A stretch of 64,000 bases of DNA, taken from assembly GCF_019890725.1 (NCBI RefSeq), contig NZ_JAINZZ010000022.1, forward strand, positions 1 through 64,000, read 5' to 3'. The translations under genes were made by a program, and so were the position numbers. This DNA is from Actinacidiphila acidipaludis. GTDB lineage: Bacteria > Actinomycetota > Actinomycetes > Streptomycetales > Streptomycetaceae. Below, piece by piece: positions 51,984 to 61,125 of the stretch. Under the pieces are notes generated by a model. That model ran no database searches. It was not told the DNA's origin and worked only from the letters and a program-made list of their open reading frames with translations. Each line of letters begins with the position of its first letter. Position 1 is the stretch's first letter.

Positions 51984-52145
51984 CGGCGACGAGGACCCGG
52001 CCCCGGGGCGGGCGGCGGTCGGGCGGAGGACTGGCCGACGACCGGGGGGAGCGGTCGTCGAACGACGGTGACCGGGCGCAGTCCGACGACGACTGGAACG
52101 ACGAGAACAAGACGGCGCCCCGACTGCCGACCCGCTCGCGGAGCG

Positions 52146-52574
52146 CTACGCGCTCTTCAGCGGCCCCTTGAAGGACTTGCGCAGGACGGGGGCGGAGAAG
52201 GGGAGGATGGTGGCCAGCATCTTGCCCTTGAAGGTGCTGGGGTGCTCCCGGGTGAGCTGGATGTCCACCCGGGTGCCCTCGCCCTCGGGGGTCATCTCGA
52301 ACACCCAGCCGCCGCCCGGGCCGAAGACCTTCGAGTCGATCGTGGTCGTGGTGACCTTGTTCGACGCCGGGTCCCACTCGTAGCGGGCGTGCTCCCACTG
52401 GGCGGCGGTGCCCTCGGTCACCTCCGCCCAGGTGTCGCCGCGCTGGTGCACCGTGAGGTGCTCCTCGTCGATCGTCGGCCACTCCTTCGCCCGCTCGGGG
52501 CTGAAGTCGGTCAGCACCCCCATCACCTCCGCCGGGCTCATGGGGGAGTTCATGTGGAAATGCACGGTCGCCAT
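52146..52574 (-). CDS. SRPBCC-family protein (polyketide cyclase/dehydrase-like)
   Basis: 142 residues from ATG 52574 (AAGGAG 6 bases upstream). START-like fold: MATVHFHMNSPMSPAEVMGVLTDFSPERAKEWP, DTWAEVTEG, ARYEWDPASNKVTTTTIDSKVFGPGGGW and a long C-terminal helix. These proteins bind small hydrophobic ligands; the reaction is not clear. The 162 bases between the LysR stop and its stop contain no obvious gene. Confidence 0.88.
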   Translation of the reverse strand: MATVHFHMNSPMSPAEVMGVLTDFSPERAKEWPTIDEEHLTVHQRGDTWAEVTEGTAAQWEHARYEWDPASNKVTTTTIDSKVFGPGGGWVFEMTPEGEGTRVDIQLTREHPSTFKGKMLATILPFSAPVLRKSFKGPLKSA

Positions 52575-52622
52575 GACCTGCTCCTTACCTGCGCGCGACG
52601 CCGTCGCCCCCACCTCTCAGGA

Positions 52623-52646
52623 TGCGCCCGGGCGGACCCGGGCGCA
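52623..52646. terminator. Terminator after the alpha-mannosidase gene
   Basis: TGCGCCCGGG (52623-52632) pairs perfectly with CCCGGGCGCA (52637-52646) around a 4-base loop, just beyond the mannosidase stop. Confidence 0.7.
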
Positions 52647-52651
52647 CCCCC

Positions 52652-55600
52652 TCAGCCGGCGGCCCGTGACAGCCGCAGCGTCAGGATCTGGAAGGGGCGC
52701 AGCGCCAGCCGCACGCCGTCCTCCGTCGCCTCCGGCGCAGGGCCGTCGTCGTCCGTGAGGGGACGTTCCAGCAGGTCGACGGTGACGGCCGAGGCGAGCG
52801 GGAAGCCGGTGCGCAGCACGGCGCGGGCACGCCGGCCCAGTGCCTCGTAGACCCGGACGACGACGTCGCCGGACCGGTCGTCGGCCAGCTTGACCGACTC
52901 CACGACCACGGACGCGGTGTCGACGGTGACGAGTGGCGCGACCGCCGCGTCGCCCGGCGCCGACCGCTCCGGCAGGTTGATCCGGTACCCCTCGCGCACC
53001 GCGTCCGCGAGATCCGCGCCCGGGACGAAGGCGTACCGGAGGCGGTGCTCGCCCTGGTCGGTCTCCGGGTCCGGGAAACGGGGAGCACGCAGCAGCGACA
53101 GCCGGACGGTCGTGGTCGTGCCCCCGTCGGGCCGGACGGTCCGGGTCACGTCGTGGCCGTACGTCGAGTCGTTGACGACGGCCGCGCCCCAGTCCGGCTC
53201 GCCGACGTGCAGGAAGCGGTGGGCGCAGATCTCGAACTTGGCCGCGTCCCAGCTGGTGTTGGTGTGCGTGGGCCGGAAGACGTGTCCGAACTGGGTCTCG
53301 GCGGCCGACCGGTCGGCGTGCACGTCCACGGGGAACGCCGCCTTGAGCATCTTCTCCCGCTCGTGCCAGTCCACGGCGGTGTCGACGTCCAGCCGCTTGG
53401 CGCCCGCGCCCAGCGACAGGGTCTGCTCGACGCGCGAGGAGCCGAAGCTGCGGACGACCCGCACCTGCGCCACCGCCGGGTCCTTCAGGGTGAGCAGCAG
53501 CTCGTCGACGCCGGTCAGGTCCGTGACGCTGTTGCGGTAGAACGAGTCGACGTCCCAGGCGTCCCAGTGGTTGGGCAGGTCCCGGTGCAGTTGCAGCAGG
53601 TTGGCCGCGGAGCCGGGCGGCACCGCCTCGCGCTCGGCGTCGAGGTCGTAGACCGAGGTCACCAGGCCGCGCCGGTCCACCCTGACGCGCAGCAGCCCGT
53701 TGTCGAGGACGTAACCGCCGTCCGGGTCCTCGGTGACGGACACCACGGGCCCGGCGGGTTCGCCCGCGGCGACCGAGCCGCCCAGGGCGGGCACGCCGGA
53801 GCGTTCGTGCGGCGCCGCGTTGAAGACGACCGTGCCGCCGGAGTGCGCGTCGCCGGCGAGCGCGGCGAGCGCCGCGCCGATCACGTCCTCCAGTTCGCGG
53901 GCCACCCGGGCGTAGGTGTCCCGTGCCTCCCGGTGCACCCACGCGATGGACGAACCGGGCAGGATGTCGTGGAACTGGTGCAGCAGGACGGTCTTCCAGA
54001 TCCGGTCCAGCTCCTCGTAGGGGTACGGGAAGCCGGTGCGCACCGCGGCCGTGGCCGCCCACAGCTCGGCCTCGCGCAGCAGCGCCTCACTGCGCCGGTT
54101 GCCCTGCTTGGTCCGCGCCTGCGAGGTGTACGTCCCACGGTGCAGTTCCAGATAGAGCTCCCCCACCCACACCGGCGCGCCGGGGTACTCGGCCGCAGCC
54201 TTGGCGAAGAACTCCGCAGGCGGCTCGATCGCGACCCGCGGAGCGCCCTCCAGGTCGCGCAGGCGCGCCGCGCGGGCGAGCATCTCGCGGGTGGGACCCC
54301 CGCCGCCGTCGCCGAAGCCGAACGGGACGAGCGAGTGGCTCGCCTGGCCCTTGTCCCGGAAGTTGCGCACCAGATGCGCCATCTCCCGCCCGGAGAAGTC
54401 CGAGTTGTACGTGTCCACCGGCGGGAAGTGGGTGAACACCCGGCTCCCGTCGAGCCCTTCCCACCAGAAGGAGTGGTGCGGGAAGGGGTTGGTCTGGTTC
54501 CAGGAGATCTTCTGCGTCAGGAACCACGTGGACCCCGACAGCTTCACCAGCTGCGGCAGCGCGGCCGTGTAGCCGAACGAGTCGGGCAGCCACACCTCCC
54601 GTGTCTCGATGCCGAACTCCTCCAGGAAGAACCGCTTGCCGTGCGTGAACTGCCGGGCCAGCGCCTCGCCGCCGGGCATGTTGGTGTCCGACTCGACCCA
54701 CATGCCGCCGACCGGCACGAACTGCCCGGCGGCCACCTTCTCCCGCACCCGGGCGAACACCTCGGGGCGGTGCTCCTTGATCCAGGCGAGCTGCTGCGCC
54801 TGCGACATGGCGAAGACGAACTCGGGATGGTCGTCCATCAGCGCGGTGACGTTGGAGCAGGTGCGCGCGACCTTCCGCACCGTCTCCCGCAGCGGCCACA
54901 GCCACGCCGAGTCGATGTGCGCGTGGCCCACGGCGGACACCCGGTGCGCGGAGGCGTGGGCGGGGGCGGCGAGCGCGGGGGCCAGGCACGCCCGCGCCTC
55001 GGCCGCGGTGCCGGACACGTCGGCGGGGTCAAGGACGTCCAGGGCGGAGGCGATCGCCCGCAGGATCTCCCAGCGGCGCGGGGTGTCCACGGGAAGTTCC
55101 TGCATGAGCTGGCCGAGCACGTCCAGGTCCTGGACCAGCTCCCAGACGACCTCGTCGAAGATCGCCAGGTCCGCCCGCGCCAGCCGGTACAGGGGCTCGG
55201 GCGGGGCCGTGCGGGTGTCGCCCAGGTCGGTCGTGGGCCCGGCGATCAGCGGGTTGGCGGCGGCCTCGACGTAGAACAGCACGGGTTCACCGCCCTCCGC
55301 GGCGGCCGCGATCCGCACGGTGTGGCTGCGCGGGTGCAGGCCCCTGATCGCCGTGCCGTCCGGCCGGTAGACCAGGCCCTCCGCGGAGAACCCGGGGTGG
55401 GTCTGGCCGAAGCCGAGGTCGACGACCGCCTCGACGTGCCGGCCCGCCCACTCGGCGGGCACGGTGCCGGCCAGCCTGAGCCATGTCGTGCCCCACGGTC
55501 TGCCCCACACGTCGCCGGCCTGCCCCGGCTCGTACGGCGCGGCCAGGCCCTCGGCCACGGGCACCGGCTCCCCGGGGGCGTGCCACAGGTGGACGTCCAG

Positions 55601-55690
55601 CGGAACGGACACAGGATGGACGGCGGGACGGATCCGCTCGCGGAGGACCCGCTCGAGACGGTCCTCCACCAGCCTCCGGTCGTCGTGCAT
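52652..55690 (-). CDS. Alpha-mannosidase, glycoside hydrolase family 38
   Basis: 1012 residues from ATG 55690 (AAGGAG 8 bases upstream). An N-terminal beta domain (~1-240) is followed by the catalytic barrel: SAVGHAHIDSAWLWPLRE (zinc-binding His and Asp near 255), GGMWVESDTNMPGGEALARQ and VWLPDSFGYTAALPQL with the nucleophile Asp near 373. The C-terminal beta domains complete the family. No signal peptide, so it works in the cytoplasm on manno-oligosaccharides or N-glycan fragments. It is the last gene of an operon with a sugar ABC importer, which supplies its substrate. Confidence 0.93.
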   Translation of the reverse strand: MHDDRRLVEDRLERVLRERIRPAVHPVSVPLDVHLWHAPGEPVPVAEGLAAPYEPGQAGDVWGRPWGTTWLRLAGTVPAEWAGRHVEAVVDLGFGQTHPGFSAEGLVYRPDGTAIRGLHPRSHTVRIAAAAEGGEPVLFYVEAAANPLIAGPTTDLGDTRTAPPEPLYRLARADLAIFDEVVWELVQDLDVLGQLMQELPVDTPRRWEILRAIASALDVLDPADVSGTAAEARACLAPALAAPAHASAHRVSAVGHAHIDSAWLWPLRETVRKVARTCSNVTALMDDHPEFVFAMSQAQQLAWIKEHRPEVFARVREKVAAGQFVPVGGMWVESDTNMPGGEALARQFTHGKRFFLEEFGIETREVWLPDSFGYTAALPQLVKLSGSTWFLTQKISWNQTNPFPHHSFWWEGLDGSRVFTHFPPVDTYNSDFSGREMAHLVRNFRDKGQASHSLVPFGFGDGGGGPTREMLARAARLRDLEGAPRVAIEPPAEFFAKAAAEYPGAPVWVGELYLELHRGTYTSQARTKQGNRRSEALLREAELWAATAAVRTGFPYPYEELDRIWKTVLLHQFHDILPGSSIAWVHREARDTYARVARELEDVIGAALAALAGDAHSGGTVVFNAAPHERSGVPALGGSVAAGEPAGPVVSVTEDPDGGYVLDNGLLRVRVDRRGLVTSVYDLDAEREAVPPGSAANLLQLHRDLPNHWDAWDVDSFYRNSVTDLTGVDELLLTLKDPAVAQVRVVRSFGSSRVEQTLSLGAGAKRLDVDTAVDWHEREKMLKAAFPVDVHADRSAAETQFGHVFRPTHTNTSWDAAKFEICAHRFLHVGEPDWGAAVVNDSTYGHDVTRTVRPDGGTTTTVRLSLLRAPRFPDPETDQGEHRLRYAFVPGADLADAVREGYRINLPERSAPGDAAVAPLVTVDTASVVVESVKLADDRSGDVVVRVYEALGRRARAVLRTGFPLASAVTVDLLERPLTDDDGPAPEATEDGVRLALRPFQILTLRLSRAAG

Positions 55691-55778
55691 GGATAGCGCT
55701 CCTTGTTCGGGCGGACTCGTTGCGGGTCGGAGCAGTGAGGCGCTGCGGGAGATGCGGACGGTGGGAACGGGCGGGCCG

Positions 55779-56681
55779 TCAGCCCTTCAGCGCGCCGCCG
55801 AGCGCCGAACTGCCGCCGAGGACCTTGGACATCACGGCGTACAGCACCACCACGGGGGCGGAGTAGAGCAGGGAGAACGCGGCGAGCTGCCCGTACTCCA
55901 CTGTGCCGCGTGAGCTGAAGAAATTGAGGATGCTCACCGAGGCGGGCAGCTGATCGGGGGACAGCAGCAGGAAGAAGGGGACGAAGAAGTTCCCCCACAT
56001 GCTCAGGAAGGTGAAGATGGTGACGACCGTGATGCCCGGCCACATCAGCGGCAGCACCACGCGGCGCAGCGTCTGCATGGAGGAGGCGCCGTCCGTCCAG
56101 GCGGCCTCCTCCAGCACCAGCGGCACGCCGTCCATGAAGTTCTTCGTCAGCCAGATCGCGAACGGCAGCGCGGAACTGCCGAGGAACAGGATCGTCCCGT
56201 ACATCGTGTCGATCAGGTTGACCTGCACGAACATGGCGTAGACCGGGACCATCACGGCGGTGATGGGCAGGCCCGTGGTGAACAGGATGGTCAGCAGGAA
56301 CGGCCGCTTGTACCGCGACTCGTAGCGGGAGAGCGGATAGGCCGCCAGCACGGCGCAGACCACGCACAGCGCGGTCGCGCCCCCGCACAGGATCAGGCCG
56401 TTCAGGATCGGCCGGTAGGTCATGTCGGCGTTGAGCACCCGGTGGAAGTTGTCCAGCGTCATCGGGTGCGGCACCCGGACCCGCAGGTCCGCCGTGCCGT
56501 TCAGCGAGGCCATCACCAGCCAGGCCAGCGGGACCAGGAACAGCACCGCGATCAGCAGCAGGATCGTGTTCACCACGATGCGTTCGGTGCGCCGGCGTGA
56601 CCGCGTCCTGACGCGGCGCTCGCGTGCGGACCGCACCCGCTCGCCGTGGACCCGGGGCTTCGGGGACGAGACGACCGCCAT
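55779..56681 (-). CDS. Sugar ABC transporter permease, MalG type (mannosidase operon)
   Basis: 300 residues from ATG 56681, one base after the stop of the MalF-type gene. Six membrane helices; contact loop VLEEAAWTDGASSMQTLRRV near residue 190. The N-terminus is basic (RERRVRTRSRRRTERI). It works with the MalF-type partner and a lipoprotein; no ATPase gene is nearby, so a shared ATPase encoded elsewhere is expected. Confidence 0.93.
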   Translation of the reverse strand: MAVVSSPKPRVHGERVRSARERRVRTRSRRRTERIVVNTILLLIAVLFLVPLAWLVMASLNGTADLRVRVPHPMTLDNFHRVLNADMTYRPILNGLILCGGATALCVVCAVLAAYPLSRYESRYKRPFLLTILFTTGLPITAVMVPVYAMFVQVNLIDTMYGTILFLGSSALPFAIWLTKNFMDGVPLVLEEAAWTDGASSMQTLRRVVLPLMWPGITVVTIFTFLSMWGNFFVPFFLLLSPDQLPASVSILNFFSSRGTVEYGQLAAFSLLYSAPVVVLYAVMSKVLGGSSALGGALKG

Positions 56682-56682
56682 G

Positions 56683-57612
56683 TCAGACCTCCGTCCGCAG
56701 CAGGCGCAGGTACAGCACGGAGAACAGCGCGCCCACCGCGAGCAGCATCAGCGCCACGGCCGTCCCGTATCCGATGAGGCTGTCCTGGAAGGCCTGTTCG
56801 TACATGTACAGCGGAAGCGTCTCGCTGCGGTTCCCGGGGCCGCCCCGGGTCATCACGAAGATGAGGCCGAACACCGACAGCGTCTGCAGCGTGTTGAGCA
56901 TCAGGTTGGTGCCGATCGAGCGGCGGATCATCGGCAGGGTGACGTGCCACAGCCGCTTCCAGCGGCCGGCGCCGTCGACCTCGGCCGCCTCGGTGATCTC
57001 GGCCGGGATCTCCTGGAGGGCGGCCGAGTACACCAGCATGGAGAACGCCGTGCCGCGCCACACGTTCGCCAGCGAGACCGCCACGATGGGAAGGGTGAAC
57101 AGCCAGTTCTGCTGCGGCAGATGGAGGACGTGCAGGATGGCGTTGAGCTCGCCCTCCCGGCGGAAGAACGCGTACAGCAGATAGGCGGCGACCACTTCGG
57201 GCAGCACCCACGAGACCACCACGACCGTGCTGACCGTGCTGCGCACCGACTTGGAGGCGCTGCGCATCAGCGCGGCCAGGAACAGCCCCAGCACGTTCTG
57301 CCCGACGATGGACGACAGCACCGTGAAGATCAGGGTGAGTTCGACCGCGTTGCGGAAGTTGGAGTCGCCGAACGCCTTGGTGAAGTTGCCGAACCCGACG
57401 AAGTGCGTGCCGGACGCGCCGGTGAGGCGCATGTCGGTGAACGCGTAGTAGACGCAGTAGGCGATGGGGCCGGCCAGGAACAGGAGCATCAGGATCACGG
57501 ACGGCACGACCGGCAGCCCGCGCAGCAGGGTGCGCCGCGTCCGGCCGGGGCGGGACGGGGCGCCGCCCGGGCGCGGGACGGTGCCCGCGCCCGGACCGTA
57601 GGTTGCCGTCAC
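56683..57612 (-). CDS. Sugar ABC transporter permease, MalF type (mannosidase operon)
   Basis: 309 residues from GTG 57612, seven bases after the binding-protein stop (an in-frame ATG at 57660 would overlap that gene). Six membrane helices: VVPSVILMLLFLAGPIAYCV is the first. The contact loop is EITEAAEVDGAGRWKRLWHV near residue 205. It is coupled to the MalG-type gene and part of the same import operon. Confidence 0.92.
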   Translation of the reverse strand: MTATYGPGAGTVPRPGGAPSRPGRTRRTLLRGLPVVPSVILMLLFLAGPIAYCVYYAFTDMRLTGASGTHFVGFGNFTKAFGDSNFRNAVELTLIFTVLSSIVGQNVLGLFLAALMRSASKSVRSTVSTVVVVSWVLPEVVAAYLLYAFFRREGELNAILHVLHLPQQNWLFTLPIVAVSLANVWRGTAFSMLVYSAALQEIPAEITEAAEVDGAGRWKRLWHVTLPMIRRSIGTNLMLNTLQTLSVFGLIFVMTRGGPGNRSETLPLYMYEQAFQDSLIGYGTAVALMLLAVGALFSVLYLRLLRTEV

Positions 57613-57619
57613 CGGGCCG

Positions 57620-58990
57620 TCACCCGGCCGCGCGGTCCTCGACCGCGCCGTCGGTGGCACTCTTCACCGCGTCGGCGTACCCGCTCGCGGCCTTCTCCGG
57701 ACTGGCCTGCCCGATGGTGACCGACTCCATGGCGTCCTGGATCGCGGTGGACACCAGCGGATAGGCGGGCAGCGCCGGGCGGTACGCGGTGTACTTCACC
57801 AGCCCGGTGAAGAAGTCGATACCGGGCATCGACTTCAGGTACGCCGGGTCGCTCGCCACGTCCTGCCGCACCGCGATGTTGGCGGCGCGGACGTCGTACT
57901 GGATCGCGTTCTGCTTCGACTGCAGCGTGGTGATGAAGTCCCAGGCGAGATCCGGGTTCTTGGCCTTCGCGGGGATGGCCCACGTCCAGCCGCCGGACAG
58001 GCTGACCGTGCCGGGCGCCTGGCCGTTCTGCGTCGGCATGGGCGCCTGCCCGAGCACCTGCGACCACTGCGGCCACGGCTTCCCGCCGGTCGTGATCCAG
58101 TTGTTGCCCATCCACGAGCCGTCCAGGTCGATCGCCAGCTTGTTCCCGGGGATCAGCTCGGTGGCGATCGTCGTGCCGAAGTTCGCGCCGAGGGCGTCCT
58201 GGGCGTCCGGGCCGAGCTTCTCCTTGAACACGGTGTCGAGGAACTTCAGCGAGTCCGTGAAGCCCTTGCTGTTGATCACCCACTTCTTCGTCGCCGGGTC
58301 GTAGAGCGGGTCCTTGCCGGTGCCGTACAGCAGCATCTCCAGGCCCTGCATGCTCGCCGCCTCACCCGCGGCCTTGCCCGTGTAGACGTTGAGCGGGGTG
58401 ACCCCGGGCAGCTTCTGCTTGATCGTGCGCGCCGCGCTGAGCACGTCGTCCCAGGTCTTGGGGTGCCAGTCGGCCGGCAGGCCGGCCTGCTGGAAGAGCT
58501 GCTTGTTGTACCAGAGGCCGCGGGTGTCGGTGCCGTCCGGAACGCCGTAGGTCTTGCCGTCCTGGGCCTTGGCCGCGGCCTTGGCCGTCGGCAGGAACTG
58601 GCTCCAGTCCTTCCACGTGTTCAGATAGCTGTCGATCGGCCGCAGATAACCGCTGGCGATGTCCGAGTTGATGAGGAACGTGTCCTCGTAGACCAGGTCC
58701 GGCGCGGTGCGCGGCGAGCGCATCATCAGCTGGACCTTCGAGTAGTAGTCGTTCTCCACCGCCTGGATGGGAACGAGTTCGATCTTCTTGCCGGGATTGG
58801 CCTTCTCGAACTGCTTCTTGACCATGGTCAGGTAGTCGTCCATGACCCTGACCTTGTTGTCCATATTGCGTTCGTAGGCGACTTTGATCGTGTTCCCCGA
58901 GCCGGACCCGGAGCCTCCGCAGGCCGTCAGCGGCAGGATCAGCGATCCGCAGGACAGCGCGATCGCAAGAGCTCTGAAGTGCACCTTCAC
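57620..58990 (-). CDS. Sugar ABC transporter, substrate-binding lipoprotein (mannosidase operon)
   Basis: 456 residues from GTG 58990 (GGGAG 5 bases upstream). Signal peptide with lipobox LTAC (Cys 24). Family 1 binding-protein body: FEKANPGKKIELVPIQAVEN, PDLVYEDTFL, TRGLWYNKQLFQQAGL, GGWTWAIPAKAKNPDLAWDF. It captures an oligosaccharide, by context a mannoside, and hands it to the two permeases. First gene of the operon; its upstream region is shared with the divergent ROK gene. Confidence 0.94.
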   Translation of the reverse strand: MKVHFRALAIALSCGSLILPLTACGGSGSGSGNTIKVAYERNMDNKVRVMDDYLTMVKKQFEKANPGKKIELVPIQAVENDYYSKVQLMMRSPRTAPDLVYEDTFLINSDIASGYLRPIDSYLNTWKDWSQFLPTAKAAAKAQDGKTYGVPDGTDTRGLWYNKQLFQQAGLPADWHPKTWDDVLSAARTIKQKLPGVTPLNVYTGKAAGEAASMQGLEMLLYGTGKDPLYDPATKKWVINSKGFTDSLKFLDTVFKEKLGPDAQDALGANFGTTIATELIPGNKLAIDLDGSWMGNNWITTGGKPWPQWSQVLGQAPMPTQNGQAPGTVSLSGGWTWAIPAKAKNPDLAWDFITTLQSKQNAIQYDVRAANIAVRQDVASDPAYLKSMPGIDFFTGLVKYTAYRPALPAYPLVSTAIQDAMESVTIGQASPEKAASGYADAVKSATDGAVEDRAAG

Positions 58991-59056
58991 TGTTGCTCCC
59001 TTGCGAGGAGTCGAGACCCTTGCCGACCAAGGGCAGTGCCTTCCGAGTCGAGAAAC

Positions 59057-59094
59057 TAAATCCATTGGATTTACGAAGTCAATGGGTGTACACC
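59057..59094. promoter_or_regulatory. ROK operator palindromes in the divergent gap
   Basis: TAAATCCATTGGATTTA (59057-59073) is a perfect palindrome with 8-base arms around one central T. GGTGTACACC (59085-59094) is a second perfect palindrome, 10 bases. Both lie in the AT-rich gap between the sugar operon (minus, start 58990) and the ROK gene. The first has the arm structure expected for a ROK/NagC-type repressor site. Confidence 0.7.
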
Positions 59095-59155
59095 AACTCC
59101 TCAGGTAAGGTCCGAGTCGAGCGGCGACGAAAACCACGTGGCCAGGACTCATCGG

Positions 59156-60430
59156 ATGGAGGCGTCCGAACCCATGCAGACGGGGGCCAACCTCCCGCGG
59201 GTCGGGGGATACAACCGCGCCGTCGTCCTCGACGCCGTGCGCCGTCGGTCGCCGGTGAGCCGGGTCGAACTCGCGCAGGCGACCGGCCTCACCAACCAGA
59301 CCGTCTCCAACGTCGTGCGGCGGCTGCTGGACGCCGAACTCGTCCAGGAGACCGGGCACGCACCGTCCCGCGGCGGGAAGCCGCGCACGCTGCTGTCGCT
59401 GTGCCCGGACGGCGCCTACGCCGTCGGCGCCCACCTCGATCCCGACTCCACCGTCGCGGTGCTGCTCGACCTGTCCGGGCGGGTGCTGCGCCGGCAGCGC
59501 ATGAGCACCTCGGCACGCAGCGACCCCGACCGGCTGGTGCGGCAGCTCGGCCGCACGGTCAACGCGCTGATCACCCGGGAGGGCGTGGTGCGGGAGAAGG
59601 TGCTCGGCCTGGGCGTGGCCGTGCCCGGCCCGATCGACAGCGGCCGCGGCGTGGTCCTCGACCCGCCCAACCTCCCCGCGTGGCACCAGGTGCCGCTCAC
59701 CGGGATCCTCGGCGGAGCCACGCGGTTGCCCGTGGTGATGGACAACGACGCCACGGCCGCCGCGATCGGCGAACGCTGGGCCGGCGGGGCGGACCGCGCG
59801 GGCAGCTTCCTCTTCGTCTACGTCGGCACGGGCATCGGCGGCGGGGTGATGCTCGCGGACGCCGCCCTGCGGGGCGACTCCGGCAACGCCGGCGAGTTCG
59901 GGCACGTCCTCGTCGCGCCCGGCGGGAAGCTCTGCCACTGCGGGGCCCATGGCTGCCTGGAGGCCTACGCCGCTCCGTACGCGGTCCTCGCGGACTTCGG
60001 CGAACGCCACGGCCGTGCCGCCGCCGACGCGCTCGGCCTGTCCCTCGACCCGACGCGTACCCGCACCGACTGGAACCGGCTGTGCTCGGCCGCGGCCAGG
60101 GGCGACGCCCGGGCGGGCGAGGTACTGGAACGGGCCGCCGCGCACATCGGCCAGGCGGCGCTCACCGCGGTCAACCTGCTCGACGTCCCCCGGATCGTGC
60201 TGGGCGGCGAGGGGCTGCGGGGCGCCGAGAAGTACTTCCGCCGGGCGATCGACACCGCGGTGAACGGCTGGTCGATGGCCCGCCGGGTGCGCACCGTGTC
60301 GGTCGAGCCCAGCCTCATAGGGGTCGCCGCCGGTGCGGTCGGCGCGGCCTCGCTCGTGCTCCACGGCGCCTACGCGCCGGGCTGGCACATGCTGCTCGGC
60401 GAGGAGTCCGCGGAGCCCGCCCAGGCGTGA
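59156..60430 (+). CDS. ROK-family transcriptional repressor
   Basis: About 424 residues. Start uncertain: GTG 59138, ATG 59156 (AGGA 8 bases upstream, chosen) or ATG 59174 (GGAGG 11 bases upstream). Winged helix at the N-terminus (SPVSRVELAQATGLTNQTVSNVVRRL), then the sugar-kinase-like fold: LGLGVAVPGPIDSGRG, MDNDATAAAIGE, VGTGIGGGVML, and the zinc motif GEFGH plus CHCGAHGCLE (residues ~255-280). All zinc ligands are present. It should repress the divergent sugar/mannosidase operon through the palindrome at 59057-59073 and be released by a sugar. Confidence 0.92.
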   Translation: MEASEPMQTGANLPRVGGYNRAVVLDAVRRRSPVSRVELAQATGLTNQTVSNVVRRLLDAELVQETGHAPSRGGKPRTLLSLCPDGAYAVGAHLDPDSTVAVLLDLSGRVLRRQRMSTSARSDPDRLVRQLGRTVNALITREGVVREKVLGLGVAVPGPIDSGRGVVLDPPNLPAWHQVPLTGILGGATRLPVVMDNDATAAAIGERWAGGADRAGSFLFVYVGTGIGGGVMLADAALRGDSGNAGEFGHVLVAPGGKLCHCGAHGCLEAYAAPYAVLADFGERHGRAAADALGLSLDPTRTRTDWNRLCSAAARGDARAGEVLERAAAHIGQAALTAVNLLDVPRIVLGGEGLRGAEKYFRRAIDTAVNGWSMARRVRTVSVEPSLIGVAAGAVGAASLVLHGAYAPGWHMLLGEESAEPAQA

Positions 60431-60499
60431 CCCGGTGCCGCGGACGGGCCGCCGTCTCGTCCGGGACATCACCCGGATGCGCCGCCACGCCCGTGCTCG

Positions 60500-60505
60500 T
60501 AGCGT
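60500..60505 (+). promoter_or_regulatory. Possible -10 box before the molybdenum hydroxylase operon
   Basis: TAGCGT fits the Streptomyces -10 pattern and would give a leader of about 60 bases before ATG 60574. No convincing -35 box is seen. Confidence 0.3.
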
Positions 60506-60573
60506 GGGAAGGGGCCGGCGGAGGAGCGCGGCAGTGCGCTCTTCCGGCGCACGCAGCGCGAATCGAGGCGGCC

Positions 60574-61125
60574 ATGACATTGCAGGCGAAGCCACACGCC
60601 GAAGAGTCCCTTCCGCAGACCGAGTTCACCCTCCGGGTCAACGGCCGCGACCATCCGCTCCGCACGGACGCGCGCCTCACCCTGCTCGACGCCCTGCACG
60701 ACCGGCTGGGGCTGACCGGGACGAAGAAGGGCTGCGACCAGGGCACGTGCGGGGCCTGCACCGTCCACGTCGACGGTAGGCGCGTGCTGTCGTGCCTGAC
60801 CCTCGCCGCGCAGTGCGACGAGCGGGAGATCGCCACCGTCGAGGGCCTCGGCACGGAGGACGAACTGCACCCCGTGCAGCGGGCGTTCCTCGAACACGAC
60901 GCCTTCCAGTGCGGGTACTGCACGCCGGGCCAGATCATGTCCGCGCTCGGCCTGATGGCCGAGGGCAGGGCGGGATCTCCGGACGAGATCCGCGAGTACA
61001 TGAGCGGGAACATCTGCCGCTGCGGCGCCTACCAGAACATCGTCGCCGCCATCCGCGACGTCGCCGGCACCGAGGACGGCGGCCGGGCCGACGACGTGCC
61101 CCAGGCCGAGGGAGGGCGGCCATGA
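60574..61125 (+). CDS. Molybdenum hydroxylase, [2Fe-2S] subunit (PaoA/XdhC-like)
   Basis: 183 residues from ATG 60574 (GAGG upstream). A plant-type ferredoxin domain with GCDQGTCGACTVHVDGRRVLSC (first cluster, ~50-75; motif C-x4-CGxC-x11-C) is followed by a helical domain with the second cluster FQCGYCTPGQI and NICRCGAYQNI. It carries electrons from the molybdenum site to FAD. Unlike E. coli PaoA it has no Tat signal, so the enzyme should be cytoplasmic. Its stop overlaps the next start (61122-61125). Confidence 0.95.
   Translation: MTLQAKPHAEESLPQTEFTLRVNGRDHPLRTDARLTLLDALHDRLGLTGTKKGCDQGTCGACTVHVDGRRVLSCLTLAAQCDEREIATVEGLGTEDELHPVQRAFLEHDAFQCGYCTPGQIMSALGLMAEGRAGSPDEIREYMSGNICRCGAYQNIVAAIRDVAGTEDGGRADDVPQAEGGRP

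Noticed and set aside
51984-52145. Short frames between the LysR and SRPBCC genes.
   Set aside because: No ribosome site and only Asp/Arg/Thr-rich shadow composition.
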